Translations under genes and position numbers: made by a program
Assembly: GCF_015999335.1 (NCBI RefSeq)
Contig: NZ_JAEACP010000006.1
Location: 1 to 64,000, forward strand
Length of the DNA: 64,000 nt
From: Tabrizicola soli
GTDB lineage: Bacteria > Pseudomonadota > Alphaproteobacteria > Rhodobacterales > Rhodobacteraceae
Direction: 5' to 3'
The notes under the pieces: model-generated
Databases searched by the model: none
Seen by the model: the letters and a program-made list of their open reading frames with translations, nothing else
What the model was told of the DNA's origin: nothing
Part shown: positions 40,820 through 50,167 of the stretch, one piece after another
Position numbering within the stretch: position 1 is the first letter of the stretch
Layout of the letters: each line of letters starts with the position of its first letter

Positions 40820-42520
40820 TCAGGACGACGGAAGGGGGAACTCCATCCATTGGGAATAGTTGGTCCGCACCTCTTGCAGGGTGATCTTTCCGGCCTGGAG
40901 ATCGGCATCTATTGCCGAGAGGGCGCGTTCTTCGGGCTTGCCGTAGCCGCCTGCGCCGGGCGTCTCGATCACCGCGCAGGTGTCCTCGCAAAGCGCGATC
41001 CGGGTGGCCTTCGACGACAGTGGCGTGCGTTCCCCGTCGGATGCCAGAAGGTAGAAGCGCCCGCTCGCGCCCGGGGCGCCGCCGAAGAGACCCCAGGGGG
41101 CATGATGGAACCGCTCGCCCACGCCGTTGAACTCGCAGGTATGTGCGACGGGGCGGATCACCCGGCGGATCCCCATGCCGCCGCGCTGGCGGCCGGCGCC
41201 GCCGGTATCGGGGATCAGCGAATATTCCTCGACCCGCAGCGGGTATTCCAGCTCGATCGCCTCGACCGGCAGGTTGGAGGTGTTGGTGATATGCACCTGT
41301 ACCCCATCCTTGCCATCGCGGGCGTAGCGCGCGCCCATGCCGCCGCCGAGGGTTTCGAGATAGACATACATCTTGCCGGTGGCGGGATCCGTGCCGGTGA
41401 ACACGGCCGAGGTATTGGCCCCGTTCGCGGCGGCCACGACCTGGGTCGGCACCACGGGGGCCAGCGCGCCCAGTACGCAATCGACCACCCGCTGGCAGGA
41501 GTTCGCGCGCATCGCCACCGCGGCCGGCGCGACGCAGTTCACGAAGCTGCCCGCCGGCGCGATGATGCGGATCGCGTCGAAGATGCCCTGGTTGGTGGGA
41601 ATCTCGGCATCCAGCAGGGCCTTGAGCGAATAGCAGATCGCCGATTGCGTGGCGTTCCATGTCAGGTTGAAGTTGCCTTTCACCTGCGGGTCGGTGCCGG
41701 TGAAATCGAAGGTGATCTCTTCGCCCGACTTGGTGATGGCCAGGACGATACGGATGTCGCGGGTCCCCGCGCCGTCATCGTCCATCATGTCCTCGAAGCG
41801 GTAGGTGCCGTCGGGAAGCGAGGCGATGGCCTTGCGCATCCGCAACTGCGTCCGCTCGATCACGGCGTCGAAGATCGCATCCATCCGCGCGGCGCCATGC
41901 ACCTTCAGCAGGTCCTGCAACCGGCCCTCGCCCAGGCGGCAGGCGGCGATCTGCGCGTTCAGGTCGCCCCGGCGTTCGTCGGGCAGGCGCATGTTCAGCA
42001 GCAGGAGCCGCAGCAGATCCTCATCGCACTTGCCGCGCCGGTAAAGACGCATCAACGGGATCCGCAGGCCTTCCTTGTAGATCTCGTCCAGCCCGCCGGA
42101 CATGGAGCCGACAGCCGCCCCGCCTACGTCGGCGTGATGGATGATGTTGGCGATGAAGCCCACCAGCCGGTCCCCCTCGAAGACCGGGGCGGCCATGTTG
42201 ATGTCGGGCAGGTGGGTGCCTCCCGCGACATGGGGATCGTTGGCGATGAAGATGTCGCCGGGACCGATGTCACCGGCATAGAGGGCGAGCAGTTCCTTCA
42301 TCATGCCGCCCATCGAGGCGAGGTGCACCGGCAGCGCCATTTCCGCCTGCACCACCAGACGCCCGCGGGCGTCGGCAATCGCGGTGGAGTGGTCGTGGCG
42401 TTCCTTCACGTTCGAGGAGAAGGCGCTGCGCATGATGGCGGTGAAACATTCGTCAGCGATGGATTTCAGGCCGTTCCAGGCGATTTCCAGGCTGATCGGG
42501 TCGATCCCGTCCTCAGACAT
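40820..42520 (-). CDS. hyuB: Hydantoinase B/oxoprolinase-type subunit
   Basis: A 566-residue HyuB-family subunit. It begins ISLEIAWNGLKSIADECFTAIMRSAFSSNVKERHDHSTAI; GDIFIANDPHVAGGTHLPDI (about 95-115), FDFTGTDPQVKGNFN and the C-terminal SKATRIAL follow. HyuA/HyuB pairs use ATP to open cyclic amides (hydantoin, 5-oxoproline, lactams) or to carboxylate ketones. The ATG at 42520 overlaps the hyuA stop by 8 bases; a TTG two codons earlier is less likely. It is the second gene of a two-gene operon controlled from operator A (44616-44628). Confidence 0.92.
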   Translation of the reverse strand: MSEDGIDPISLEIAWNGLKSIADECFTAIMRSAFSSNVKERHDHSTAIADARGRLVVQAEMALPVHLASMGGMMKELLALYAGDIGPGDIFIANDPHVAGGTHLPDINMAAPVFEGDRLVGFIANIIHHADVGGAAVGSMSGGLDEIYKEGLRIPLMRLYRRGKCDEDLLRLLLLNMRLPDERRGDLNAQIAACRLGEGRLQDLLKVHGAARMDAIFDAVIERTQLRMRKAIASLPDGTYRFEDMMDDDGAGTRDIRIVLAITKSGEEITFDFTGTDPQVKGNFNLTWNATQSAICYSLKALLDAEIPTNQGIFDAIRIIAPAGSFVNCVAPAAVAMRANSCQRVVDCVLGALAPVVPTQVVAAANGANTSAVFTGTDPATGKMYVYLETLGGGMGARYARDGKDGVQVHITNTSNLPVEAIELEYPLRVEEYSLIPDTGGAGRQRGGMGIRRVIRPVAHTCEFNGVGERFHHAPWGLFGGAPGASGRFYLLASDGERTPLSSKATRIALCEDTCAVIETPGAGGYGKPEERALSAIDADLQAGKITLQEVRTNYSQWMEFPLPSS

Positions 42521-44567
42521 CGGCAAGCTCCATGATCATGTTGAGGGCTCCGTCCACGCGGACGGTCGCGTCGGGCGGGACCACCGTCGTGCTGTCGAGC
42601 TGGGTGATGATGGCAGGCCCCGGCAGGACGGTCCCCGCGGGCAGATGCGCGCGCGCCAGGATCGGGGTCTGCGCCGGGCCGGTCCGGTCGAACCAGACCG
42701 GGACGAATTGCCGCTCCGCGACGGAGGTGGCCTGCGGGGCGCCCTTGGCGGCGCTCTGGGTCAGCCGGGCGGTGGCGCGCAGGCGGAGGTTGACGGTTTC
42801 CACCGTCCCATCGGGGTCGCAGTGACCATAGCTTCGCCGATACTCGGCCAGGAACGCCTCCCTCAGCGTGGCGGCGTCGGGACAGGTGATGGTTCCGGTG
42901 CCGCTGGCCACCGGAACGGCCAGTTCGTAGTTCTGGCCGAAATACCGCATGTCGAAGCTGAGGTGCATGGTCTGCGCGGCATCGCCCACGGCCTCCTGGG
43001 CAAGCCAGTCCAGCGCCCGATCCACCAACCCGGCGCATTCCGCGCGAAGCTGCGGGATGGCCGCTTCGGTGACGATGCTGCGGCAGTTGGCGACGAAATC
43101 CTCCTGCAGATCGGCCATGATCAGCCCCTCGGCGCAGAGGATGCCGGGGGTGAGCGGCACGATGATCCGCTTCATGCCCAGGGATTTCGCCACATCGGCC
43201 GCATGGAGGCCGCCCGCCCCGCCGAAGGGCATCAGGGTGAAGAGCCGCGGGTCATAGCCCTTTTCGATGGAAACCACCCGGATCGCGCGCGACATGTTGG
43301 CATTGGCGATCCCGACGATGCCCAGGGCCGCCTCTTCCAGCGAGACGCCGAGTTGCTGCGCGACCGGCTCCACCGCCCGGACCGCCAGATCGCGGTCGAT
43401 GGTCAGGCCGCCACCGGCCAGTTGGATGGGCAGGCGTCCGAGGATCACGTTGGCGTCCGACACCGTGGGCAGCGTGCCGCCCTTGCCGTAGCAGGCCGGT
43501 CCGGGCACGGCGCCGGCGCTTTCGGGGCCGACCTTCATCAGCCCGTCGCCGCCGATCTGCGCGATCGAGCCGCCGCCCGCGCCCACGGTATGGATGTCGA
43601 CCATCGGCAGCCGGATGCGGAAGCCGGAAATGTCTCGCGTGCTGGCCAGCGCGGTCTTGCCGTCGCGGATCAGGCAGACATCGGTGCTGGTGCCGCCGAT
43701 ATCCAGGGTGATCACGTCGCCGATCCCGGAGCTCGCGCCCGAACCGGCCGCGCCCACGGCCCCGGCCGCCGGTCCCGACAGCGCGGTGCGCACCGGGAAC
43801 TGGCCGGCCCGTTGCACCGACATCAGCCCGCCGCTGGACTGGAAGATGCCGAATTCCGCTTCCGGCGCCACCGTCTTCACCTCGGCCTCGAGCCGGGCCA
43901 TGTAGCCGCTGACCTCGGGCTGGAGGAAGGCGTTGATCAGCGTGGTGGAGAAGCGCTCGAACTCGCGGAACTCGGGCTGGACGTCGGAGGAGACCGACAC
44001 GAAGACCTGCGGCAAGGCTGCGCGGATCGCCTCCGCGATGCGCCGCTCGTGGTCGGGATTGATGAAGGCGAAGATCAGGCAGACCGCGACCGCGGTCACA
44101 TCGGGCTGGGCGCGGATCGCCTCGATCAGCGCGTCGATATCCGCGTCATGGAGCGGGCGCAGCACCTCGCCCCTCGGGCCGATGCGCTCGTCGATCTCGA
44201 AGCGCAGGTGGCGCGGGGCAAGGGGGGCGGGCGCGTCGACCTGAAGGTCGTAGATCAGCGGCCGGGCCTGGCGGCCGATCTCCAAGAGGTCGCGGAACCC
44301 GCGCGTGGTGACCAGCGCCACCCCGGCACCCTTGCGCTGCAAGAGCGCGTTGGTCGCAACCGTGGTGCCATGGGCGAAACGGCCGATGGCGGCCGGGTCG
44401 ATGTCGTGCAGCTGCGCCAGTTCCTTCAGGCCGTTCAGCACCGCGCGCGAGGGATCGTCGGGCGTCGAGGGGCGCTTGTGGATCACGGTCCGGCCGCTGG
44501 CCATCTCGCGCGCGCAGAAGTCCGTGAAGGTCCCGCCCACATCGCAGCCGACAATCCAGTTCTCCAT
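42513..44567 (-). CDS. hyuA: Hydantoinase A/oxoprolinase-type subunit
   Basis: A 684-residue HyuA-family subunit with an actin-like ATPase fold: GCDVGGTFTDFCA at the N-terminus and DIGGTSTDVCLI near 285 form the phosphate loops. HGTTVATNALLQRKGAG, SSGGLMSVQRA, GAGGGSIAQI and FGGAGGLHAADVA are all conserved. It provides ATP-dependent activation for HyuB. The operon is divergent from the acyl-CoA ligase operon, and the same operator motif stands at both promoters, so a shared pathway is likely. Ring opening of a lactam or lactone-like intermediate is the most natural role. Confidence 0.93.
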   Translation of the reverse strand: MENWIVGCDVGGTFTDFCAREMASGRTVIHKRPSTPDDPSRAVLNGLKELAQLHDIDPAAIGRFAHGTTVATNALLQRKGAGVALVTTRGFRDLLEIGRQARPLIYDLQVDAPAPLAPRHLRFEIDERIGPRGEVLRPLHDADIDALIEAIRAQPDVTAVAVCLIFAFINPDHERRIAEAIRAALPQVFVSVSSDVQPEFREFERFSTTLINAFLQPEVSGYMARLEAEVKTVAPEAEFGIFQSSGGLMSVQRAGQFPVRTALSGPAAGAVGAAGSGASSGIGDVITLDIGGTSTDVCLIRDGKTALASTRDISGFRIRLPMVDIHTVGAGGGSIAQIGGDGLMKVGPESAGAVPGPACYGKGGTLPTVSDANVILGRLPIQLAGGGLTIDRDLAVRAVEPVAQQLGVSLEEAALGIVGIANANMSRAIRVVSIEKGYDPRLFTLMPFGGAGGLHAADVAKSLGMKRIIVPLTPGILCAEGLIMADLQEDFVANCRSIVTEAAIPQLRAECAGLVDRALDWLAQEAVGDAAQTMHLSFDMRYFGQNYELAVPVASGTGTITCPDAATLREAFLAEYRRSYGHCDPDGTVETVNLRLRATARLTQSAAKGAPQATSVAERQFVPVWFDRTGPAQTPILARAHLPAGTVLPGPAIITQLDSTTVVPPDATVRVDGALNMIMELADV

Positions 44568-44615
44568 GATCCCGTCCCCATCGATGGTGGTGAGTCTTCG
44601 TCTCCCCTAGATAAA

Positions 44616-44628
44616 ATACATCGTGTAT
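44616..44628 (-). promoter_or_regulatory. Operator A, ATACA-N3-TGTAT, at the hyuAB promoter
   Basis: The plus strand reads ATACATCGTGTAT, followed by AAAA. On the minus strand it sits within a likely promoter: TTGCCC, 17-base spacer, TGTATT (or TATTTT), about 50 bases before the hyuA start. It is the same motif as operators B and C. Confidence 0.75.
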
Positions 44629-44962
44629 AAAAAGCAAGGGCAAAGTTGACAGGGCTCTGAAGGGTGCTGCCTCGGCCGGAAATTGTAGCGCTGCACGAGG
44701 CGTCGCGGAGCGCGGCCACCACTTTCACGGACCATGGAACGGAAGGGGCGCAAGCGTCGAATCACCGGCGGAGTCGCCGCCGTCCCGGCCAGGCCCCACC
44801 GGAAGGGCGCCGCCACGGAAGCGGGGCGCGACCCGCGTTGGCTTGAACGCGGGGCCGGCGCATGGAAACCGTGTTGGCATGGTCAGATAGCCCGGCCGCG
44901 CATGGCGCCAGCGTCGCGGGGCGAGGCCGGGTTCGCGGCGGAATGCGGTCCGAAAAACGTTC

Positions 44963-44990
44963 TTGCCTCAAAGAATACACCGTGTATAAA
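44963..44990 (+). promoter_or_regulatory. Promoter of the ligase/importer operon with operator B
   Basis: TTGCCT (44963-44968) and TATAAA (44985-44990) have a 16-base spacer. Operator B, ATACACCGTGTAT (44975-44987), overlaps the spacer and the -10 box, so a bound repressor would block RNA polymerase. The transcript has a leader of about 180 bases before the ligase ATG. Confidence 0.68.
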
Positions 44991-45173
44991 ATTAATCCGC
45001 AGACTGGAGCATCACGTCGGCCCGCAGGAAAGGCGCTGGAATGACCCGCATCGCGCATCAGCCGCAGGATCTTCCTTCCTCCGCAGGGGCCTTGCAGCGG
45101 GCTGCCGCAGTCACCGACAAGGCCGGCACGCCCCAAGGCGCAGCCGCCGAAGAAAGCAACAGGGAAGCCAGCC

Positions 45174-46778
45174 ATGAGCCAACTTGCGGAAGTGCCGTCG
45201 CAGCCTGAGCACCGGGAGTTCGACACCATCCTGGACGCCGTGCGCTTCTGGGCCGGCACCACGCCCGCCGCGCTTGCCGTCGAGACGCGGGACCACGGCC
45301 GGCTGAGCTATGCCGAGCTTCTGGACGATGCCGAAGCGCTGGCGCGCGGCTTCGCCTCGCTGGGGCTCAAGGCAGGCGACCGGGTGGCGATCCAGCTTCC
45401 CTCGATGCCCGAGTTCCTGACCACCTATGTCGCCTGCAACATCGCCGGATGCGTGCTGACCACCCTGCACATGCCCTATCGCCAGGAAGAACTGCGCCCG
45501 CTGATGGCCTTCGCGGCGCCGCGCGCGGTGGTCACGGCGCGCGTCGGCAGCTACGACGCCCCCGCCACCATGGCGGCGCTGGCGCGTGACATTGCGGCCC
45601 TCGACCACGTGATCGTGGTGGGCGACACCACCGGGCCGGGGCAGCTCTCGCTCTCTGCGCTGGTCGCGGCGCATCGGCAGGGCGTATTGCCGCCCCGCCC
45701 CGGCTCGGATTCTGACGCGGCGCTCTGCTTCACCTCCGGCACCTCGGCGGCGCCGAAGGGCGTGCTGCGCTCGCAACGCTGCTTTGCCCGCAACGCCGCG
45801 ATCTTCGCCGGGATGCTGGACCTGACGCAGGACGACCGGGTGATGATCGCCCCGCCGCTGACCCATGTCTTCGGCCTGTCCTGCGCCGGCAACGCCCTGC
45901 ATTCGGGGGCGACCGTGGTCCCGATCCCGGTCTTCAGCCCGGAAGTCTATGCCGAATACCTGTTCGGGATGCGCCCGACCGTGATCTATTCCGCCCCGGC
46001 CCACCTTGCGGCCACGCTCAAGAGCGGCGAGATGGACCGCCGGTCGGCCGATACGGTGCGCGACGTGATCGTCGGCGGCGCGATCTGCCCGCCCGAAGTC
46101 GCCGCCCGCTTCGAGGAAAAGCTGCCCAACGGCCGCGTCGGCTGCCTGTTCGGGATGACGGAGACGACGCTCAGCACCCAGACCGATCCGCGCTCGTCGG
46201 CGGCGGTGCGGCACGGGACGGTGGGCAAGCTGGCCTCGGGCCTTTCGGTCAGGATCGTCGACCGCGACACGGGCGAGCCGCTTCCCGCCGGGGCGGAGGG
46301 CGAAATGCAGCTTTCCGGCTATTCGGTGCTGGACCGCTATGTCGGCGAGCACGAGGCGAACCGCACCGCCTTCACCCCGGACGGCTGGTTCCGCACCGGC
46401 GACATCGCCTCGCTGGACGCCGAGGGCAACATCATGATCACCGGCCGGGTCAAGGACGTGATCAACCGGGGCGGGATCAAGATCAATCCGTCCGACATCG
46501 AAAGCCTGCTCGACGCCCACGAGGCGATCATCCAGTCGGCCGTGGTGCCGATGCCGGACGATATCCTTGGCGAACGCCTCTGCGCCTATGCGGTGCTGCG
46601 GCCCGGCACCGAACTGACGCTGGACGGTCTCTGCGCCTATCTGGCCGACCGCCAGGTCGCCAAGATGCGCTGGCCCGAACGGCTGGAGGTCATCGACGCC
46701 ATGCCGATGACGCCGACCCGCAAGATCATCAAGCCCGTCCTGATCGCCGACATCCGAAAGAAGCTCGGCCACGACTGA
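45174..46778 (+). CDS. Acyl-CoA ligase (AMP-forming)
   Basis: A 534-residue adenylate-forming enzyme. The P-loop motif is LCFTSGTSAAPKGVLRS (about 185-201), the aromatic-binding region PPLTHVFGL follows, and then FGMTETTLSTQ (A5), DGWFRTGDIA (A7) and GRVKDVINRGGIKI (A8). The catalytic Lys near the C-terminus lies in PTRKIIKP. It would activate the carboxylate imported by the Liv-type transporter encoded downstream. As first gene behind operator B it is part of the GntR-controlled set. The presence of both a ligase and a thioesterase implies the pathway runs on CoA esters. Confidence 0.93.
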   Translation: MSQLAEVPSQPEHREFDTILDAVRFWAGTTPAALAVETRDHGRLSYAELLDDAEALARGFASLGLKAGDRVAIQLPSMPEFLTTYVACNIAGCVLTTLHMPYRQEELRPLMAFAAPRAVVTARVGSYDAPATMAALARDIAALDHVIVVGDTTGPGQLSLSALVAAHRQGVLPPRPGSDSDAALCFTSGTSAAPKGVLRSQRCFARNAAIFAGMLDLTQDDRVMIAPPLTHVFGLSCAGNALHSGATVVPIPVFSPEVYAEYLFGMRPTVIYSAPAHLAATLKSGEMDRRSADTVRDVIVGGAICPPEVAARFEEKLPNGRVGCLFGMTETTLSTQTDPRSSAAVRHGTVGKLASGLSVRIVDRDTGEPLPAGAEGEMQLSGYSVLDRYVGEHEANRTAFTPDGWFRTGDIASLDAEGNIMITGRVKDVINRGGIKINPSDIESLLDAHEAIIQSAVVPMPDDILGERLCAYAVLRPGTELTLDGLCAYLADRQVAKMRWPERLEVIDAMPMTPTRKIIKPVLIADIRKKLGHD

Positions 46779-46815
46779 CCGCCGCCTGAAGCCGTTTTCC
46801 CGAAAGAGACACGCA

Positions 46816-47826
46816 ATGCACGGATATCTCCTGACCGCCTACGGCCCGCCCACCTCGCACCGGATGAGCGAGATGCCCGATCTGAAACCCGCTCCGGGTC
46901 ATGTGCTGATCCGCAACGAGGCGATCGGCCTCAACTATCCCGATGCGCTGATGGTGCAGGGCAAATACCAGAAACGCCCTGAGCCGCCCTTCGTCCCCGG
47001 GCGCGATTGCGCCGGGACGGTGATCGCCGCGGGCGAGGGGGTGGAGGGGTTCAATCCGGGGGACAGGGTGGTCGCCCAGGTGTTCACCGGCGCCTTCGCC
47101 GAGCAGGTCCAGGCGCCGCTGAACCGCGTCTTCGCCCGCCCGGCGGCGGTATCCTCGGCAGATGCGGCGGGTGCGATGACCGTGTTCAACACGGCTTATG
47201 TCGCCGTGGTGATCCGGGCCGGCGTCAAGGCCGGCGACCGGGTGGTGGTCACCGGGGCGGCGGGCGGCGTGGGCGCGGCGGCGGTGCAGCTTGCCGCCAA
47301 TCTCGGCGCGCATGTCGTGGGCATCGTCTCCTCCGAGGAGAAGGCGGAACTCGCGCGGCAGTCCGGTGCCGAGAAGGCGCTGATCCTCACCGACCGCGAG
47401 GAAGAACCGCTGAAGGCGGCCTTCAAGGACCAGGTCCGCCGGGCCTGGGGCGACGACCGGGGCGCGCAGGTGGTGATCGACACCGTGGGCGGCGCGATGT
47501 TCCAGGCCGGCCTCCGCGCGCTCGGCTTTGCGGGCAAGCTGGTGATCGTCGGCTTCGCCTCGGGCGAGATTCCGGCGGCCAAGGCCAACTACCTGCTCTA
47601 CAACAACCTTTGCGTCATGGGGGCGCCGCTCGACATCCATTTCGACGAGGCGCTGGACCAGATCCGCGCCGGCACCGCCTGGTGGCTGGGCCTGCTGGCC
47701 GAGGGCAAGGCGCGCGCCAACGTGACCGCGACCCTGCCGTTCGACAGGCTGATGCAGGGGCTTCAGGACATTCTCGACCGCAGGGTCACCGGCAAGCTTG
47801 TCGTCGATGTCGGTGCCCGCGCGTGA
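46816..47826 (+). CDS. NADPH:quinone oxidoreductase-type dehydrogenase
   Basis: A 336-residue medium-chain dehydrogenase/reductase without the zinc ligands of alcohol dehydrogenases. The N-terminal GroES-like domain has NEAIGLNYPDALMVQGKY and FVPGRDCAGTVIAAGEGV; the Rossmann motif is VTGAAGGVGAAAVQLAANLGAHVVG (read in two parts). It belongs to the quinone-oxidoreductase/enoyl-reductase group. It probably reduces a double bond or quinone-like intermediate of the pathway. It starts 37 bases after the ligase gene. Confidence 0.91.
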   Translation: MHGYLLTAYGPPTSHRMSEMPDLKPAPGHVLIRNEAIGLNYPDALMVQGKYQKRPEPPFVPGRDCAGTVIAAGEGVEGFNPGDRVVAQVFTGAFAEQVQAPLNRVFARPAAVSSADAAGAMTVFNTAYVAVVIRAGVKAGDRVVVTGAAGGVGAAAVQLAANLGAHVVGIVSSEEKAELARQSGAEKALILTDREEEPLKAAFKDQVRRAWGDDRGAQVVIDTVGGAMFQAGLRALGFAGKLVIVGFASGEIPAAKANYLLYNNLCVMGAPLDIHFDEALDQIRAGTAWWLGLLAEGKARANVTATLPFDRLMQGLQDILDRRVTGKLVVDVGARA

Positions 47827-48275
47827 CCCCGGCGCCCGATTTCGCCACGCTGGAATTCCAGCCCTTCCGCGGGGATGATCCGCTTCTTGCCGCACTTGGC
47901 GAGGTGCGGGTGGCACGCCCGGAGGGGGGGCTGGTGCTGCGGCTCGACTGCGGCCCGGCGGCGGCGAATCCGGGCGGCGTCATCCATGGCGGAACGCTCG
48001 CCACCCTCTTCGACGTGGCCTTCTACGAGGCGACGCGCGACGGCCGCTCCCCGCCGGCCGTCACCTCGGCGCTGGAGCTGAAGTTCCTTTCGCCCGGTCG
48101 GCCGGGCCTGCCGGTCGAGGTCGCGGTCGAGGTGCTGCGCGCGGGGCGCAGCACGGTGTTCCTGACCGGCTCGGCCTGGCAGCAGGGCCGCCGCATCGCC
48201 TTTGCCACCGGGCAGTTCAGCCGGATCGCACCGGCCGGGGCCGCCCCCACTCCAGACCGGGGGCCCGCATCATGA
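47823..48275 (+). CDS. PaaI-family hotdog thioesterase
   Basis: A 150-residue hotdog-fold protein starting with GTG, whose GTGA overlaps the previous stop. AANPGGVIHGGTLATLFDVAF (read in two parts, about 44-64) is the PaaI-type motif with the catalytic Asp in the long helix; SALELKFLSPGRPG follows. It would hydrolyse a CoA ester at the end of the pathway or protect the CoA pool. Its stop overlaps the livH start by 4 bases. Confidence 0.88.
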   Translation: MTPAPDFATLEFQPFRGDDPLLAALGEVRVARPEGGLVLRLDCGPAAANPGGVIHGGTLATLFDVAFYEATRDGRSPPAVTSALELKFLSPGRPGLPVEVAVEVLRAGRSTVFLTGSAWQQGRRIAFATGQFSRIAPAGAAPTPDRGPAS

Positions 48276-49195
48276 CTGCCCTGATCCTCGAACAACTGCT
48301 GAACGGGTTGCAGCTTGGCGTGCTGCTGTTTCTCATCGCCGCCGGCCTGACGCTGATCTTCGGCGTCATGGACTTCATCAACCTCAGCCACGGCTCGCTT
48401 TTCATGCTGGGCGCCTATTTCGCCGTGCTGTTCCAGGGCCTGACCGGATCGTTCTTCCTTGCGGTCACGCTTGCCGGGCTGGGCGTCTGCGTCGTGGGGC
48501 TGATCTTCGAACTCCTGCTGGTGCGCAGGCTTTATCACCGCAGCCACCTCGACCATGTGCTGGTGACCTACGGCCTGATCCTCGTCGCCAATGAATCGGT
48601 CGCCATCCTCTGGGGGGCGACGCCGATCTTCTCGGGCCTGCCGGAGAGCCTCTCGACCCTCGTCGCACTGCCCTTCGGCATCTCCTATCCGGTCTACCGG
48701 CTCTTGGTGATCGGTGTGGGGATCGTGGTCGCGGCGGTGCTGTTCTGGCTGGTGAAATACACCCGCATCGGGATGCGCGTCCGCGCCGGGGCCACCAACC
48801 GCGCCGTCGTCTCGGTGATGGGCGTCAACATCAGCCTGCTCTTCACGCTGGTCTTCGGCTTCGGCGCCTTCCTCGCCGGACTCGCGGGCGCGCTCGCTGG
48901 ACCGCTGCTCTCGGTGCAGCCGGGGATGGGCGAGACGGTGCTGATCCTCTCCTTCGTGGTGGTGGTGATCGGTGGGCTCGGCTCGATCAAGGGGGCGCTC
49001 CTGGCGGCCATCATCGTCGGGCTGATCGACACGATGGGCCGGGCCTTCCTGCGCGACTTCCTGTCGGCCTTCCTCTCGGCCCGGGTCGCGAGCGAAGCGG
49101 GGCCGGCGCTCGCCTCGATGCTGGTCTACATCCTGATGGCGCTGATCCTGTTCTTCCGACCCGAGGGCCTCTTGCCCATGCAGAAGCGGAGCTGA
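48272..49195 (+). CDS. livH: Branched-chain-type ABC permease LivH
   Basis: A 307-residue permease with about eight transmembrane segments. The N-terminus LLNGLQLGVLLFLIAAGLTL and the cytoplasmic loop RVRAGATNRAVVSVMGVNI are typical of LivH. Liv-type importers outside amino-acid operons often carry aromatic or heteroaromatic acids. Here the partners LivM, LivG, LivF and a binding protein follow directly, inside an operon begun by an acyl-CoA ligase. Confidence 0.94.
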   Translation: MTALILEQLLNGLQLGVLLFLIAAGLTLIFGVMDFINLSHGSLFMLGAYFAVLFQGLTGSFFLAVTLAGLGVCVVGLIFELLLVRRLYHRSHLDHVLVTYGLILVANESVAILWGATPIFSGLPESLSTLVALPFGISYPVYRLLVIGVGIVVAAVLFWLVKYTRIGMRVRAGATNRAVVSVMGVNISLLFTLVFGFGAFLAGLAGALAGPLLSVQPGMGETVLILSFVVVVIGGLGSIKGALLAAIIVGLIDTMGRAFLRDFLSAFLSARVASEAGPALASMLVYILMALILFFRPEGLLPMQKRS

Positions 49196-49198
49196 GCC

Positions 49199-50167
49199 AT
49201 GCGGTCACCCTCTGCCCCCGCCCTCGTCCTTGCGCTTTTCGCGGTCGGCATCGGCCCGCTGGCCGCGCTCCTGGCCGATGATCCCTACCTGCTGTCGATC
49301 TTCGAGCGTTTCCTGATCTTCGCCGTCGCGGCGAGCAGCCTGAACCTGATCCTGGGATATGGCGGCATGGTCAGCTTCGGCCATGCGGTCTACCTGGGCG
49401 TCGGCGCCTATGCCACCGGCCTCCTCGCCAACTCCGGCTACGAGGCGCTGTGGCTTCAGGTGCCGGTGGTGGTCGTGGTCTCGGCCATCGCGGCCTTCCT
49501 GATCGGCAAGATCGCGCTGCGCACCACCGGCGTGCATTTCATCATGATCACGCTGGCGCTGGCGCAGATCCTTTACTACCTCGCCCAGTCCTCCTCGGCC
49601 TTCGGCGGCGACGACGGCATGGTGATCAGCGCCCGCAGCGCGCTCTGGCCGGGGTTCGATGCCTACGACCCCTGGCAGTTCTACGCCTTCGTCGCCGTGA
49701 CCGCGCTGGTCCTGCTGGGGCTGGTCGACCTCGTGGCGCGGTCGGACTTCGGCCGGCGCCTGGTCGCCACGCGCGAGAATGCCCAGCGGGCCAATGCGCT
49801 GGGGTTCGATGTGACCGGCACGCGGCTGGTGGCCTTCGTCATCGCCGGGGCGGTCTGCGGCCTGGCGGGAATGCTTCTGGCCAACCAGAGCGAATTCGCC
49901 ACGCCCGGCTACGCCGACTGGCGGCGTTCGGGCGAGCTGCTGGCCATCGTGATCCTCGGCGGCGTCGGCACCCGCTCGGGGCCGATCCTCGGCGCGATGG
50001 TCTTCGTCGTCGTCGAACACTACCTCGTTTCGGTTACCCCGCACTGGCCGATCCTGTTCGGCCCGCTGCTGATCCTGGTCGTCCTCTTCTTCCATTCCGG
50101 CCTCGCCGGGCTGGTGAAGGCGCTGGGCGGCAGGTTCCTTGCTCCCACGGCGGAGGACGGCCGATGA
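49199..50167 (+). CDS. livM: Branched-chain-type ABC permease LivM
   Basis: A 322-residue permease. LNLILGYGGMVSFGHAVYLGVGAYATGLL, split over two helices near 42-70, is the LivM signature; ATRENAQRANALGFDV is the ATPase-docking loop and LGGVGTRSGPILGAMV the following helix. It starts 3 bases after livH and overlaps livG by 4 bases. Confidence 0.94.
   Translation: MRSPSAPALVLALFAVGIGPLAALLADDPYLLSIFERFLIFAVAASSLNLILGYGGMVSFGHAVYLGVGAYATGLLANSGYEALWLQVPVVVVVSAIAAFLIGKIALRTTGVHFIMITLALAQILYYLAQSSSAFGGDDGMVISARSALWPGFDAYDPWQFYAFVAVTALVLLGLVDLVARSDFGRRLVATRENAQRANALGFDVTGTRLVAFVIAGAVCGLAGMLLANQSEFATPGYADWRRSGELLAIVILGGVGTRSGPILGAMVFVVVEHYLVSVTPHWPILFGPLLILVVLFFHSGLAGLVKALGGRFLAPTAEDGR

Larger units (their letters stand above)
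44568..45173. other. 606-base divergent regulatory gap
   Basis: It holds operators A and B and the divergent promoters of hyuAB and the ligase operon. Between them (about 44650-44960) no convincing gene or RNA is seen. The leader between promoter B and the ligase start is about 180 bases long, unusually long for this window. Confidence 0.6.

Noticed and set aside
44734-45177. Possible small gene in the hyuA-ligase gap
   Set aside because: The frame runs over promoter and operator B, has no ribosome site or known motif, and its Arg/Gly-rich composition is that of a GC-rich chance frame.
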